DNA of 64,000 nucleotides from Cohnella endophytica (GTDB taxonomy: Bacteria; Bacillota; Bacilli; Paenibacillales; Paenibacillaceae): NCBI RefSeq assembly GCF_003628305.1, contig NZ_RBZM01000005.1, positions 806,001 to 870,000 on the forward strand. The letters are read 5' to 3'. The notes under the pieces are model-generated. The model was not told where the DNA came from, ran no database searches, and saw only the letters and a list, made by a program, of their open reading frames with translations. The translations under genes and the position numbers were made by a program. Below, in pieces: positions 45,079-54,157 of the stretch (the first letter of the stretch is position 1; each line of letters starts with the position of its first letter).

Positions 45079-47433
45079 ATGTCAAGAACGCTACAAAACT
45101 TTGATGCGGATTGGAAGTTTCATCTAGGTGACATTCCTATTAAACTTGCGATTAAGGGTGGGATGACAGGAGGAGTGACGGATACGCAAGTCATTGAAGA
45201 AAGCGAGTGGCTTAAAATTGCAGACTTTGATGAACGGGAAAGATCGGTCATTAACGAGGATGAATGGACGAGAGTTGACATCCCTCATGATTGGTGTGTG
45301 GAAGGAAGCTACATCTATGACGGTGATAAAGAAAAGCAATATAGGAATCATGGGTATTTACCAGTCGGAGTAGGCTGTTATCGTAAAGTTTTTAACATTC
45401 ACATGGAGGACTTTGGGAAGAAGATAGGCATAGAATTTGAAGGCGTTATGCGAAACAGCACCGTATGGGTAAATGGACATTTGATGGGCACACATCAAAG
45501 CGGCTATATTGGATTCTTTTATGATCTCACAGATCTGCTGCGATATGGAGACGAAGGGGAAAATGTTATTTTTGTTAAAGTTGACGCTAGTGAGTATGAA
45601 GGATGGTGGTATGAGGGATGCGGTATTTATAGACATGTATGGCTTGTTAAAACGAATAGGCTGCATGTTAAGCGGTATGGGACATATATTACGACTCCAA
45701 CCGTTCAAGAAGAGGAAGCGCATGTCAGCATAAGAACTAACGTGTGTAATGAAAACCCTTTTAGCATGGACTTTACACTATCTACATCAATCGTAGACTG
45801 TAACGGAAAAATAGTCGGATGTACAAACGATAATAAAACCATTAATGGAGATACAACGATTGAAATTGAAAGCGGAGTTATAATATCGAACCCGGAATTG
45901 TGGTCGCCAGAGCGACCATATCTTTACGTGGCTGTATCTGATGTAATTGCAGAAAAGAAGATAATAGACAGCTATAAGACAACAATTGGCATTAGAACGA
46001 TCGAGTTTACGCCAGACAAAGGATTTTATCTAAACCGTAAACCTTATATTATTAAAGGAACTTGTAATCATCAGGATTTTGCAGCAGTTGGAATAGCTTT
46101 GCCAGATCAAATTACCGAATATAAAATTCGTCTTCTCAAAGAGATGGGAAGCAACGCCTACCGAGCTGTCCATCATCCGCCATCTCCAGAACTGCTCCAT
46201 CTTTGCGATAGTATGGGGATGTTAGTAATAGATGAGAACCGAAAGTTGGACGTATCGCCAGATGGTATTAAAAATTTGAAGAGCATGTTATTTCGGGATC
46301 GAAATCATCCTTCTATTATTATGTGGAGTCTGGAAAATGAAGAATTATTGGAAGGTACAAAAGTAGGTACACGTATGCTTGACACCTTATCCAGGATAAC
46401 TCACAAAATCGATCCTACTAGGCCAACTGTGGCTTGCATGAATCATGCTTGGAATGAGGGTGGCTATGGAAGTTCAGTTGATATCATGGGTTATAACTAT
46501 GGACAGAGGAATGATCAATATATTAAGGATCACGAGAAATATCCAGATCGAATAATGATTGGTAGCGAGAGTTCCAGTTGCACAACAACACGGGGAGAAT
46601 ATACGAATAATGCACTCTTTGGATATTGTTCTTCTTATGGTGATCACATTCCTGAGTGGGCATGCTCCCATGAAAAGTCGTGGCAGGATTTAGTTAGCTA
46701 CCCATTTATATCAGGTATCTTTGTATGGACAGGATTCGACTATCGAGGGGAACCAGTTCCTAATAAATATCCATGTATCGGATCACATTTCGGCATTATG
46801 GATAGTTGCGGTTTTCCGAAGGATGCCTACTACTATTACAAATCAATTTGGACTGATGAACCGACGGTTCATATCTTTCCTCACTGGAACTGGCCGGGAA
46901 AAGAAGGTCAACAGATTGATGTTTGGGGCTATAGCAATTGCGAAACGGTTGAATTATTCCTAAATGATGAATGCCTTGGTATAAAGGTTGTTGATAGGAC
47001 CTCTCATCTGGATTGGAAAGTAATTTATGCACCAGGGAACTTGATTGCTGTTGGAAAAAATAATGGGGTAGAGGTTATACGAAAGGTCGTTGTGACGACA
47101 GGTTACCCGGAAAAGATGAAATTATACGTTGAAAAAATAGCGTCCAAATCAGAAGAAAATGTAATTGTAATCATAAAAGTATCTATCGTAGATCATAATG
47201 AAACAATTGTGCCCACGGCAGATAATGAAGTTGTTTTCAATGTAAAAGGCAATGGAAAAGTTATCGGCGTCGGAAACGGAAACCCAAGCAGTCACGAACC
47301 GGATAAAGGCATACGAAGGAGAGCGTTTAACGGCCACTGTATGGCAATTATTCAAATTGGGGATGGCAAAGGCGATGTGTCACTAGAGGTGACATCGAAA
47401 TCACTTGCATCAACCTCGCTTGTTATTAATTAA
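45079..47433 (+). CDS. GH2 beta-glycosidase, cytoplasmic
   Basis: This 784-residue GH2 enzyme has an N-terminal jelly-roll sugar-binding domain (DVPHDW-like DIPHDWCVEGSY), an immunoglobulin-like domain, and a TIM barrel. The acid/base Glu is in MWSLENEELL and the nucleophile Glu in MIGSESSSCTTTRGEY. FVWTGFDYRGEP is a further hallmark. C-terminal DUF4982/Big-like domains follow. It has no signal peptide. GGAGGCG precedes the ATG and the gap to the GT2 gene is 21 bases, so it appears to be part of the cluster transcript. It may act on a glycosylated intermediate, or belong to sugar utilisation together with the importer downstream. Confidence 0.9.
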   Translation: MSRTLQNFDADWKFHLGDIPIKLAIKGGMTGGVTDTQVIEESEWLKIADFDERERSVINEDEWTRVDIPHDWCVEGSYIYDGDKEKQYRNHGYLPVGVGCYRKVFNIHMEDFGKKIGIEFEGVMRNSTVWVNGHLMGTHQSGYIGFFYDLTDLLRYGDEGENVIFVKVDASEYEGWWYEGCGIYRHVWLVKTNRLHVKRYGTYITTPTVQEEEAHVSIRTNVCNENPFSMDFTLSTSIVDCNGKIVGCTNDNKTINGDTTIEIESGVIISNPELWSPERPYLYVAVSDVIAEKKIIDSYKTTIGIRTIEFTPDKGFYLNRKPYIIKGTCNHQDFAAVGIALPDQITEYKIRLLKEMGSNAYRAVHHPPSPELLHLCDSMGMLVIDENRKLDVSPDGIKNLKSMLFRDRNHPSIIMWSLENEELLEGTKVGTRMLDTLSRITHKIDPTRPTVACMNHAWNEGGYGSSVDIMGYNYGQRNDQYIKDHEKYPDRIMIGSESSSCTTTRGEYTNNALFGYCSSYGDHIPEWACSHEKSWQDLVSYPFISGIFVWTGFDYRGEPVPNKYPCIGSHFGIMDSCGFPKDAYYYYKSIWTDEPTVHIFPHWNWPGKEGQQIDVWGYSNCETVELFLNDECLGIKVVDRTSHLDWKVIYAPGNLIAVGKNNGVEVIRKVVVTTGYPEKMKLYVEKIASKSEENVIVIIKVSIVDHNETIVPTADNEVVFNVKGNGKVIGVGNGNPSSHEPDKGIRRRAFNGHCMAIIQIGDGKGDVSLEVTSKSLASTSLVIN

Positions 47434-47978
47434 AGCCTATATTGTGAAGTTCGTTAATAATACGTTTGTAAAAGACTTCAATTGAGGTGAAAATATGAAG
47501 GTTTAGGTGGAACAAATTGTAAGTAAGGGATTGGGTGCTGCTGTTTGGATCACAATCAATTGAGCTACTTTGTTATTCATTATACAAAAAACGGAATCCA
47601 TAGTAATAATGGAGTCCGTTTTTTTGTTATCTCATCAAGTAAGTTAATGATATTTTGACGACAATAAACAATTGTCATAGTTTTGTTGTGAAACATCAAT
47701 AAATCTATGAAGTCGGACAAGCTGAAGAAAGTGTTAATATTCATATGAGGATTTGGCACTTAAATGGATAAATTCATGTAGAAGAAAATGGATTTGGTAG
47801 GGCTACGAACGTACGTGGGGAATGTTGATTGATCTCCGTAGAATAATAGGCACAGAAAACACTGTGGAAGTAGTGCTTTGTAAAGCAGCTTGAAGAAGAT
47901 AGGGAGTCCTCACAATAAGGCAATGTGGGTCAGATCAACAATAGTTGAGGTCACTGATACCATAATCTCTCATCTGAG
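47434..47978. other. Non-coding region with a terminator and possible decayed coding sequence
   Basis: Apart from the terminator at 47586-47627 no intact gene is visible. Around 47745-47893 one frame reads protein-like in pieces (for example MLIDLRRIIGTENTVEVVLC from 47823) but is broken by stops on both sides. This suggests scar tissue of a lost gene. No insertion-sequence ends could be recognised. Confidence 0.4.
47586..47627 (+). terminator. Rho-independent terminator after GH2 gene
   Basis: A stem of about 15 bp with one mismatch (AAAACGGAATCCAT against ATGGAGTCCGTTTT) and a 7-base loop ends in a run of T. It marks the end of the cluster transcript. Confidence 0.85.
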
Positions 47979-48015
47979 ACAGAAGAAGATAATCTAACTC
48001 TTCTTCTGTTTTTTT
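47979..48015 (+). terminator. Rho-independent terminator ahead of the right direct repeat
   Basis: A perfect 11-bp stem ACAGAAGAAGA/TCTTCTTCTGT with a 9-base loop is followed by TTTTTT. No intact gene ends just before it, which supports a lost gene in 47630-47978. Confidence 0.85.
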
Positions 48016-48104
48016 CATGTTCAGAAAACGGGAGTACTAAAAACTGCATTATTATTTGGAGTTGAGCGTTAATTTATACACTTATGGTGGCGGAGAGCCC
48101 ATTT

Positions 48105-48110
48105 TATAAT
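48105..48110 (+). promoter_or_regulatory. Candidate -10 box upstream of right binding-protein gene
   Basis: TATAAT lies in the same position as in the left repeat, within a block conserved from CCCATTTTATAAT onward. No strong -35 is seen. Confidence 0.35.
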
Positions 48111-48146
48111 TTGATATGTAAGCACATAACTTTAGGGGGCAACAAA

Positions 48147-49502
48147 GTGAAAAAAACAATGCTTTTAAGTTTAGTATTGACGGTCATGATCGTGGTCGCT
48201 GGATGCGGTAAAAATTCCTCCACATCTAACAACTCACCTAGCGAACCAGCTGCAACCACTTCAGCCGAGGCTCAGCCATCTTCTTCCTCAGCCGCTTCGG
48301 AATCAGCTTCTTCTGCTCCCGAGGATCAACCGGCAGAGTTGAGTGTACTCGTATTCGAATCGCCTAACTTAACAGCTCAGTTCTGGGATGGCGCTATTAA
48401 GAGATTTACGGATAAACATCCTAACATTAAAATAAACAAAATCGTATCTCCGGATCTCGATCGTACGAAATACGCTAAACAATTGCTTGCAAGTGGACAG
48501 TTTCCAGACGTTCTGATGTCGATCGATGTTCAAGATTTCACGAACTCCAAATCTTTGCTTCCAATTGATGATAAATACTTAAGTAAGGTACCTGGTGCAG
48601 AAGGCAATGCAATTAACGGTAAAGTATATCAGCTCCCATGGGGTGCGCAGACAATTCCGTATATTTACTACAATAAAAAGATGTTCGCAGATGCTGGCGC
48701 AACCGAGCCAAAAACTTGGGCTGAATTCTTAGATGTTATCGCAAAATTGAAAAAAGCCGGCTTTACTCCGTTGTTGAACGGAGGAGGAAAGGATACATGG
48801 GCTACTACATTCCTGCTAGATGGCATTATCAGCACAGATGTCTTTACCCAAGATCCGGACTGGGTCACTAAACGTAAAAATGGCGAAGTGAAGTTCTCTG
48901 ATCCATTGTTCAAGAACGCCGTTAAAAAATGGAAAAGCCTTTACGATTCCAAATCTTTTAACTCAGATGGATTGAGCATCGATTATTCGTTACTGCAAGA
49001 TGCCTTCTTGAAAGGTAAAGGTGCTATGTACCCAATGGGTTCTTGGTTCGTAGCGGCAGCGGATGCACAAAAAGATATCGATGTGGGCGTGTTTACGGTT
49101 CCGACAGATGATGGATCCATCGTAATTCCATATTCTGTAGGTGGTCCTGCATCCGTTAGTGCCAGCACGAAATATCCAGAGGCCGCACAAATGTTCGCGA
49201 CCGAGTTTGTAACGGATGCCCAAAACGTCGTTGAAATCGTCAAGTCGGACGCATTGATTCCACTAGACGGTCAAACAGTTGACTATCAATACTCACCTTT
49301 GTTCCAACGTGTAATTGACTTGATTGGCCAAGGAAAAAAAGTTAATGCGTTTAGCTGGGAAAATGGGGATGCATCGATGATTGCCGGTATGAAGGACGAA
49401 ATGAACAAAACCGCGCAAAATATCATTCTTGGAAAATCGGTGGATTCCGAATTGGCAGCACTCGATGCCAAATGGGAACAAACCAGCGCTCGCAGTAAAT
49501 AA
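48147..49502 (+). CDS. Sugar-binding lipoprotein, right copy (with permeases)
   Basis: This 451-residue family-1 solute-binding lipoprotein starts with GTG 48147 behind TTTAGGGGG. A TTG/ATG-type start further upstream (48084) would bury the signal peptide and has no ribosome site. The lipobox is VVAGC and is followed by a long Ser/Pro/Glu linker. It is almost the same protein as at 27648, with most differences in the linker. Two permeases and an alpha-mannosidase-like gene follow, so a mannose-containing oligosaccharide is a reasonable ligand guess. Confidence 0.94.
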   Translation: MKKTMLLSLVLTVMIVVAGCGKNSSTSNNSPSEPAATTSAEAQPSSSSAASESASSAPEDQPAELSVLVFESPNLTAQFWDGAIKRFTDKHPNIKINKIVSPDLDRTKYAKQLLASGQFPDVLMSIDVQDFTNSKSLLPIDDKYLSKVPGAEGNAINGKVYQLPWGAQTIPYIYYNKKMFADAGATEPKTWAEFLDVIAKLKKAGFTPLLNGGGKDTWATTFLLDGIISTDVFTQDPDWVTKRKNGEVKFSDPLFKNAVKKWKSLYDSKSFNSDGLSIDYSLLQDAFLKGKGAMYPMGSWFVAAADAQKDIDVGVFTVPTDDGSIVIPYSVGGPASVSASTKYPEAAQMFATEFVTDAQNVVEIVKSDALIPLDGQTVDYQYSPLFQRVIDLIGQGKKVNAFSWENGDASMIAGMKDEMNKTAQNIILGKSVDSELAALDAKWEQTSARSK

Positions 49503-49524
49503 AAGTCTCATAAAAGGTAAACAT

Positions 49525-49554
49525 GAGGAGAAGGGAAGCGATTCTCTTCTCCTC
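49525..49554 (+). other. Intercistronic hairpin between binding-protein and permease genes
   Basis: A 9-bp stem GAGGAGAAG/CTTCTCCTC has no T-run directly after it. It is equivalent to 29026-29056 and probably protects the binding-protein mRNA. Confidence 0.6.
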
Positions 49555-49578
49555 CCTTCTTCTTTGAAATCAAGGGGT

Positions 49579-50454
49579 GTGAAGAAACTGAATAATAAAA
49601 CTACCAACTTTTTTCTCTTTGTATCTCATGGATTGTTTATTTACTTGACGTTTGTCATCATGCCGATTGTACTCTGCATTTATTACAGCTTTACGAATTT
49701 CAATCCGTTATTCAAGGGATTTAAGGTAATCGGGTTTCAAAATTATGCAGATTTATTGAAAGATAGTGCCTTTGGTCATGCCATCGTTGTAACCTGTATT
49801 ATCGCTCTTATAGTGACGATTGCTGCTAATGCAATGGGATTGTTATCCGCCCTCTTGGTGAATTATAAAAGCTGGGTTTACAATGCATCCCGAACAATAT
49901 TTTTCACACCTCAAGTATTGAGTCCCGTAGTCGTTGGGTTTATCTGGTCAATAATGTTAACGGATGACGGTGTTTTGAACAAACTGTTAGGCTATATAGG
50001 TTTAAGTGGAACAAGTTGGCTCGCAAATCCAAGCATTGTTGTCTACTCAATCGCAGCTGTTATCGTGTGGCAATCTATGGGGTTTTGTACAGTTGTATTC
50101 CTTGCGACACTACAAAGTATTCCGAGCGATTTGTACGAAGCGGCCAAAATCGATGGTTGCAATCGCAGACAGAAATTCAGGCATATCACATATCCGTTAC
50201 TTGCACCGGGCATTACGATTAATACGGTCATGCTACTGATTTCCACCTTTAAGGTGTTCGACCATGTCGTCGTGTTGACGAATGGAGGACCGGGAACCAC
50301 TTCAGAAACGATTTCATTAAAAATAATAAATACAGCCTTTAATGAGAATCAAATGGGATATGCATCAAGTATGGCTGTCGTGTTGTTTGCACTAATCGGT
50401 GTTATTTCCATCGTCGTCGTTACTGGGTTGAAACGCAGGGAGGTAGAATATTAG
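49579..50454 (+). CDS. Sugar ABC transporter permease (MalF/UgpA-type)
   Basis: This permease of about 291 residues has six hydrophobic segments and the EAA loop YEAAKIDGCNRRQKFRHITYP. VVLTNGGPGTTSETISLKI is a family hallmark. The start is uncertain. GTG 49579 is used here, but AAGGGG sits only one base before it and fits a CTG at 49588 better. The open frame reaches back into the binding-protein gene without a ribosome site. It forms the importer with 48147 and 50455. Confidence 0.92.
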   Translation: MKKLNNKTTNFFLFVSHGLFIYLTFVIMPIVLCIYYSFTNFNPLFKGFKVIGFQNYADLLKDSAFGHAIVVTCIIALIVTIAANAMGLLSALLVNYKSWVYNASRTIFFTPQVLSPVVVGFIWSIMLTDDGVLNKLLGYIGLSGTSWLANPSIVVYSIAAVIVWQSMGFCTVVFLATLQSIPSDLYEAAKIDGCNRRQKFRHITYPLLAPGITINTVMLLISTFKVFDHVVVLTNGGPGTTSETISLKIINTAFNENQMGYASSMAVVLFALIGVISIVVVTGLKRREVEY

Positions 50455-51285
50455 ATGTTACTTAAATGGTCTTCAAAAGCCCATGCGTTGTTTACAGTCT
50501 GTGTCACAGTAGTTTTCTTTCTTCCATTATATCTGGTGCTAATAAACATTTTTAAGGATAGCAAACAGGTTATGGGGGACCCACTTGGATTTCCGACGAG
50601 TTTCACGCTAGCCAATATACGAAGCGTTCTTACGCGGCCGGATCATCTGATTTACACGAGCATGTGGAATAGTACCTTAATTACAGCTTTGTCTGTATGT
50701 GTGGTTATCGTTTCCTCATCTATGGTGGCCTATTATTTGGTTCGAAATGATAGCAAAAAATCCCGATTATTACTCGTTTTCTTTTTATTCGGGCTGATGG
50801 TTCCAACTACAATTATATTGATTCCAGTCGTTAAAGTGCTAATCGCGGTTCATTTAATGAGCACAAAGACGGGACTTATTGCTTTTTATATGGGGTACTA
50901 CGTCCCCTTTGGCATTTTCATGTATTCCGGATTTATTAGGACGATTCCAAGAGAGTTGGATGAAGCAGCCGCAATCGATGGTTCCAGTCCATTACGTACA
51001 TTCTGGCGTATTATTTTTCCGTTATTAGGACCTTGTACGTCAAGTGTAATTATCTTCATTGGGCTGTGGGTTTGGAATGACTTCTTGAATCCGCTTATTA
51101 TTATTGGGCCAATAAAGGGAACCACAATTACTGCCGGGATTTACCGCGTTATAGGGCAATATTCGGTCAATTGGGGTGAAATGTTCGCAATGATGTTTTT
51201 GGCTTCATTACCGATTATCTTCTTATATCTTGCATTGCAACGGAAATTTGTGGAAGGCATTACTTCTGGTTCTTTGAAGGGCTAA
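50455..51285 (+). CDS. Sugar ABC transporter permease (MalG/UgpE-type)
   Basis: This 276-residue permease begins directly after the stop codon of the first permease. It has six hydrophobic segments and the EAA loop DEAAAIDGSSPLRTFWRIIFP. The C-terminus FVEGITSGSLKG is characteristic. It is the second channel subunit of the importer. The ATPase is not encoded nearby and is presumably a shared MsmX-like protein. Confidence 0.94.
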   Translation: MLLKWSSKAHALFTVCVTVVFFLPLYLVLINIFKDSKQVMGDPLGFPTSFTLANIRSVLTRPDHLIYTSMWNSTLITALSVCVVIVSSSMVAYYLVRNDSKKSRLLLVFFLFGLMVPTTIILIPVVKVLIAVHLMSTKTGLIAFYMGYYVPFGIFMYSGFIRTIPRELDEAAAIDGSSPLRTFWRIIFPLLGPCTSSVIIFIGLWVWNDFLNPLIIIGPIKGTTITAGIYRVIGQYSVNWGEMFAMMFLASLPIIFLYLALQRKFVEGITSGSLKG

Positions 51286-51325
51286 GGAGGGGTTAACATC
51301 TAGAGTTCTAGGAAGGAAGAAAAAC

Positions 51326-53974
51326 ATGTCGAGAATTAAAGAAGTTTTGGTGCTACATCATAGTCATTTGGATGTTGGGTATACTCATGCACAACCAATT
51401 CTTATAGAAATGCAAAAGAAATATATCGATGAAGCACTTCAAATGTGTGCTCTGACGGAAGATTGGTCAGAAGTCAACCGATTCCGATGGACCTGCGAAT
51501 CTAGTTATCCTGTTCTAAAGTGGTTGGAAACGGCAAATTCGAGTCAAATCGACCTCTTCAAGTATTATTTGAAAAACGGTCAAATGAGTGTGTCCGCATC
51601 GTATATGCATACCACACCGCTCTGCTCTGCAGAGCAGATAGCTAAAATGCTATATCCTATCAGACAATTGCGTAGTCAATTTGATATCGAAATCAAGACA
51701 GCTATTCATCATGATGTGAATGGTCAACCATGGTCCTACAGTCAGCTACTGCTCGATGCAGGCGTGGAATTTTTGATTATGGGCATTAATATCCACTTTG
51801 GAGGCGTGCCACTCACTAGGCCGAATGCGTTTCAATGGGAAACGCCGGATCATAGAAGATTGTTAACTTTTAATGGCGAACATTACTCTCTTTTCAGCCA
51901 AATTTGTAATGTCAATGCCAAGAATACTAACATCATGGCTGAAGGTCTTGATCAATATTTGAAAAAAATCGATGCGAACCCGGATTATCCATTTGACTTC
52001 GTTTACTTGACAGCAACAAACTTACCTCTCTACGACAATAACCCACCGGATCGAGAATTAGCAGGTCTAATCAAGACTTGGAATGCAGAGCAAAGAGAGC
52101 AAACCATTTCTTTTGTGACGCCTGAGCAGCTTTATGCAAGAGTTCGTGAGCAGGCACTAAAGCTACCGGTACATGCAGGGGATTGGACGGATTATTGGAA
52201 CTTTGGTTCCGGCAGCGCTGCCAAAGAAGTGAAGTTGAGTCGTCGAACAAAGCAGGGTATGAAAGCAGTTGAACTGCTTGATGCTTTTCAACCGGAAGCA
52301 GACGCCTCTTACGTATCAATCAAAAAACAGGCTTGGGATCAAATTCACTTATACGATGAACACACCTGGGGCGCATTTAATTCAATTTCAGAACCGGATA
52401 ATCTTAGCGTTGATATCCAACACATTCATAAGAAGCACTATGCATATCAGGCGAATAGCTTGACTGGATATTTACTCAATACTCAAATGGAAAAGTTGGC
52501 AATCAATTCACTGCAATCAGAAGAGCCGGAAGGAATCCTTCTTTTCAATTCTACTTCAGTACCTGTAACGCATGATATACAAATACCATCCAGTTTTAGG
52601 TCGGCGGGAAGACATCTTAGTGCGGACCGAATGCGTCATGTTTTGATGAACAACGAAACTTCTCACCCTGGAAAGAGTTATGGGACGGTTGAACTGCCAC
52701 CATTCACCTGGAGAACGATCCTCTTTAAGGATTTGAAGGAAACACCGTGGTCCGAATCTATTGAAATTAATCAAGGAACTATTGAAATGACAGGAGAAGG
52801 CCCTTGGCGCCGAGAAGTGACGACACAATTGGGTCAGGTTGTTACGCCTTATCATAGATGCAGTTTCGATCCACTAACAGGTAGAATTACAAGCCTATTT
52901 GATACACTTCAAGATTGGGAAATGCTAGACACGTCCAGCCCGTGGACATTGTTCCAGTTTGTTCAAGAAACTGTTGATCCTATCTATTATCCGAATACCC
53001 GTAACGCTATTTTTCCTAGGGATATTGAGAAAGGTAACAATAGCGTGAGCGTATGGAACCACGACTGGAAAGCTAAGAGACAATCCTATTCAAAGTTGGA
53101 GTCCTGTAGCGTAGAAAGGAATGCCAACAGTGCCACATTGATTATGCGATGGGATGCACCTGGTGTAGAGCAATTGGAACAAAGATTCACCTTTTTTAGT
53201 TACCGGGCTGATATTGAAATAAAAGTATCCTTCTATAAGAAGGACATTACAACACCTGAAGGCATTTATTTTGTTACCCCATTGAACTTGCAAACATGGA
53301 ATTGCCATTATGATACTGCAGGGAAACTCGTAGAGTTAGACGCACAACAGTTACCTGGTGTTTGTAGAGACTATATTACGGTCGATAAATGCGTATCCGT
53401 TTATGGTGGTAGCCATGGTGTGACCATGAGCTGTCAAGATGCACCGCTTGTACAAGTAGGAGACTTCAACTTTGGAAAAGAGCAGAAATCCATATCCAAG
53501 GTTGAGAAGCCTCTGTTGCTCGCATGGCCTATGAACAATTACTGGGACACTAACTTTCAGGCAAGACAACCAGGATATAACTCATATACCTACTCTTTAT
53601 CGACATTTCAAACGTTCAATCCGGCCGCAGTCATAGCCAATACAGATCGTGCTATAGCTCAGATTTATTCTATCCCGGTTATTGATTGTAAAATTGGCCA
53701 GGAAAAAACTTTGATAAATATCGACAGTGAAAACGTTAAAGTTTTTGATGTCAAGCCCGCTGAAGAAGGTCCTGGAATTATTCTTCGTCTAAGTAATTCC
53801 ATAGATCACATTTCGGATATCAATATTTCTTTTCCAAATCGCAAATTAAAGGCAGCATTCAGGACGAATGCACTGGAGGAATGTTTAAATGATCTGCAGG
53901 TCGTTAGTTCAGAACGACTGGAGATTAGGCTTGAGGCCAATCAACTTTTACATATTCTTGTAATATTTTTGTGA
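51326..53974 (+). CDS. GH38-like alpha-mannosidase (DUF5054-type)
   Basis: This 882-residue cytoplasmic enzyme has the GH38 zinc-site opening HHSHLDVGYTHAQP (His-x-Asp) and a later HHDVNGQPWSY with the expected catalytic Asp. MGINIHFGGVPLTRPNAFQW follows. Long beta-rich C-terminal domains are present, as in GH38. This sub-group is often annotated only as DUF5054 or glycosyl-hydrolase-38-like, so the exact linkage cut is not certain. AAGGAAG precedes the ATG, and the gene follows the importer, so it probably degrades the imported oligosaccharide. Confidence 0.85.
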   Translation: MSRIKEVLVLHHSHLDVGYTHAQPILIEMQKKYIDEALQMCALTEDWSEVNRFRWTCESSYPVLKWLETANSSQIDLFKYYLKNGQMSVSASYMHTTPLCSAEQIAKMLYPIRQLRSQFDIEIKTAIHHDVNGQPWSYSQLLLDAGVEFLIMGINIHFGGVPLTRPNAFQWETPDHRRLLTFNGEHYSLFSQICNVNAKNTNIMAEGLDQYLKKIDANPDYPFDFVYLTATNLPLYDNNPPDRELAGLIKTWNAEQREQTISFVTPEQLYARVREQALKLPVHAGDWTDYWNFGSGSAAKEVKLSRRTKQGMKAVELLDAFQPEADASYVSIKKQAWDQIHLYDEHTWGAFNSISEPDNLSVDIQHIHKKHYAYQANSLTGYLLNTQMEKLAINSLQSEEPEGILLFNSTSVPVTHDIQIPSSFRSAGRHLSADRMRHVLMNNETSHPGKSYGTVELPPFTWRTILFKDLKETPWSESIEINQGTIEMTGEGPWRREVTTQLGQVVTPYHRCSFDPLTGRITSLFDTLQDWEMLDTSSPWTLFQFVQETVDPIYYPNTRNAIFPRDIEKGNNSVSVWNHDWKAKRQSYSKLESCSVERNANSATLIMRWDAPGVEQLEQRFTFFSYRADIEIKVSFYKKDITTPEGIYFVTPLNLQTWNCHYDTAGKLVELDAQQLPGVCRDYITVDKCVSVYGGSHGVTMSCQDAPLVQVGDFNFGKEQKSISKVEKPLLLAWPMNNYWDTNFQARQPGYNSYTYSLSTFQTFNPAAVIANTDRAIAQIYSIPVIDCKIGQEKTLINIDSENVKVFDVKPAEEGPGIILRLSNSIDHISDINISFPNRKLKAAFRTNALEECLNDLQVVSSERLEIRLEANQLLHILVIFL

Positions 53975-54157
53975 TTGTTCTGACACCTGCTTAACTCGAT
54001 TCTTTAAATAGAATTCAGATGCCGAAAGAAATGCGCTGCAGTCGGCCTACCCACGAGGGAGAGGCCGGCGGCTGATTCGATTTATAAAGGGGGAATAAAA
54101 AGTTCGATTGAGCAATAATGCTTTGTTTTTCAATTCTAAACTATGAGGAGGAATAAT
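53975..54157. promoter_or_regulatory. Intergenic region with GC-rich hairpin and promoter zone of secreted gene
   Basis: GTCGGCCT (54041) pairs with AGGCCGGC (54062) in a GC-rich hairpin without a clear T-run, a weak terminator candidate for the mannosidase operon. An AT-rich stretch then leads to GAGGAGGA before the next gene. Confidence 0.4.

Larger units (their letters stand above)
48041..49554 (+). repeat. Direct repeat, right copy (matches 27541-29056)
   Basis: Leader, binding-protein gene and trailing hairpin match the left copy in the same orientation. The 122 bases at 49308-49429 are identical to 28809-28930. The permease genes follow only this copy, so it is the one in the expected ancestral context. 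Confidence 0.9.

Noticed and set aside
27541-49554. Composite transposon
   Set aside because: The bracketing repeats are binding-protein genes, not insertion sequences. No transposase or terminal inverted repeats were seen.
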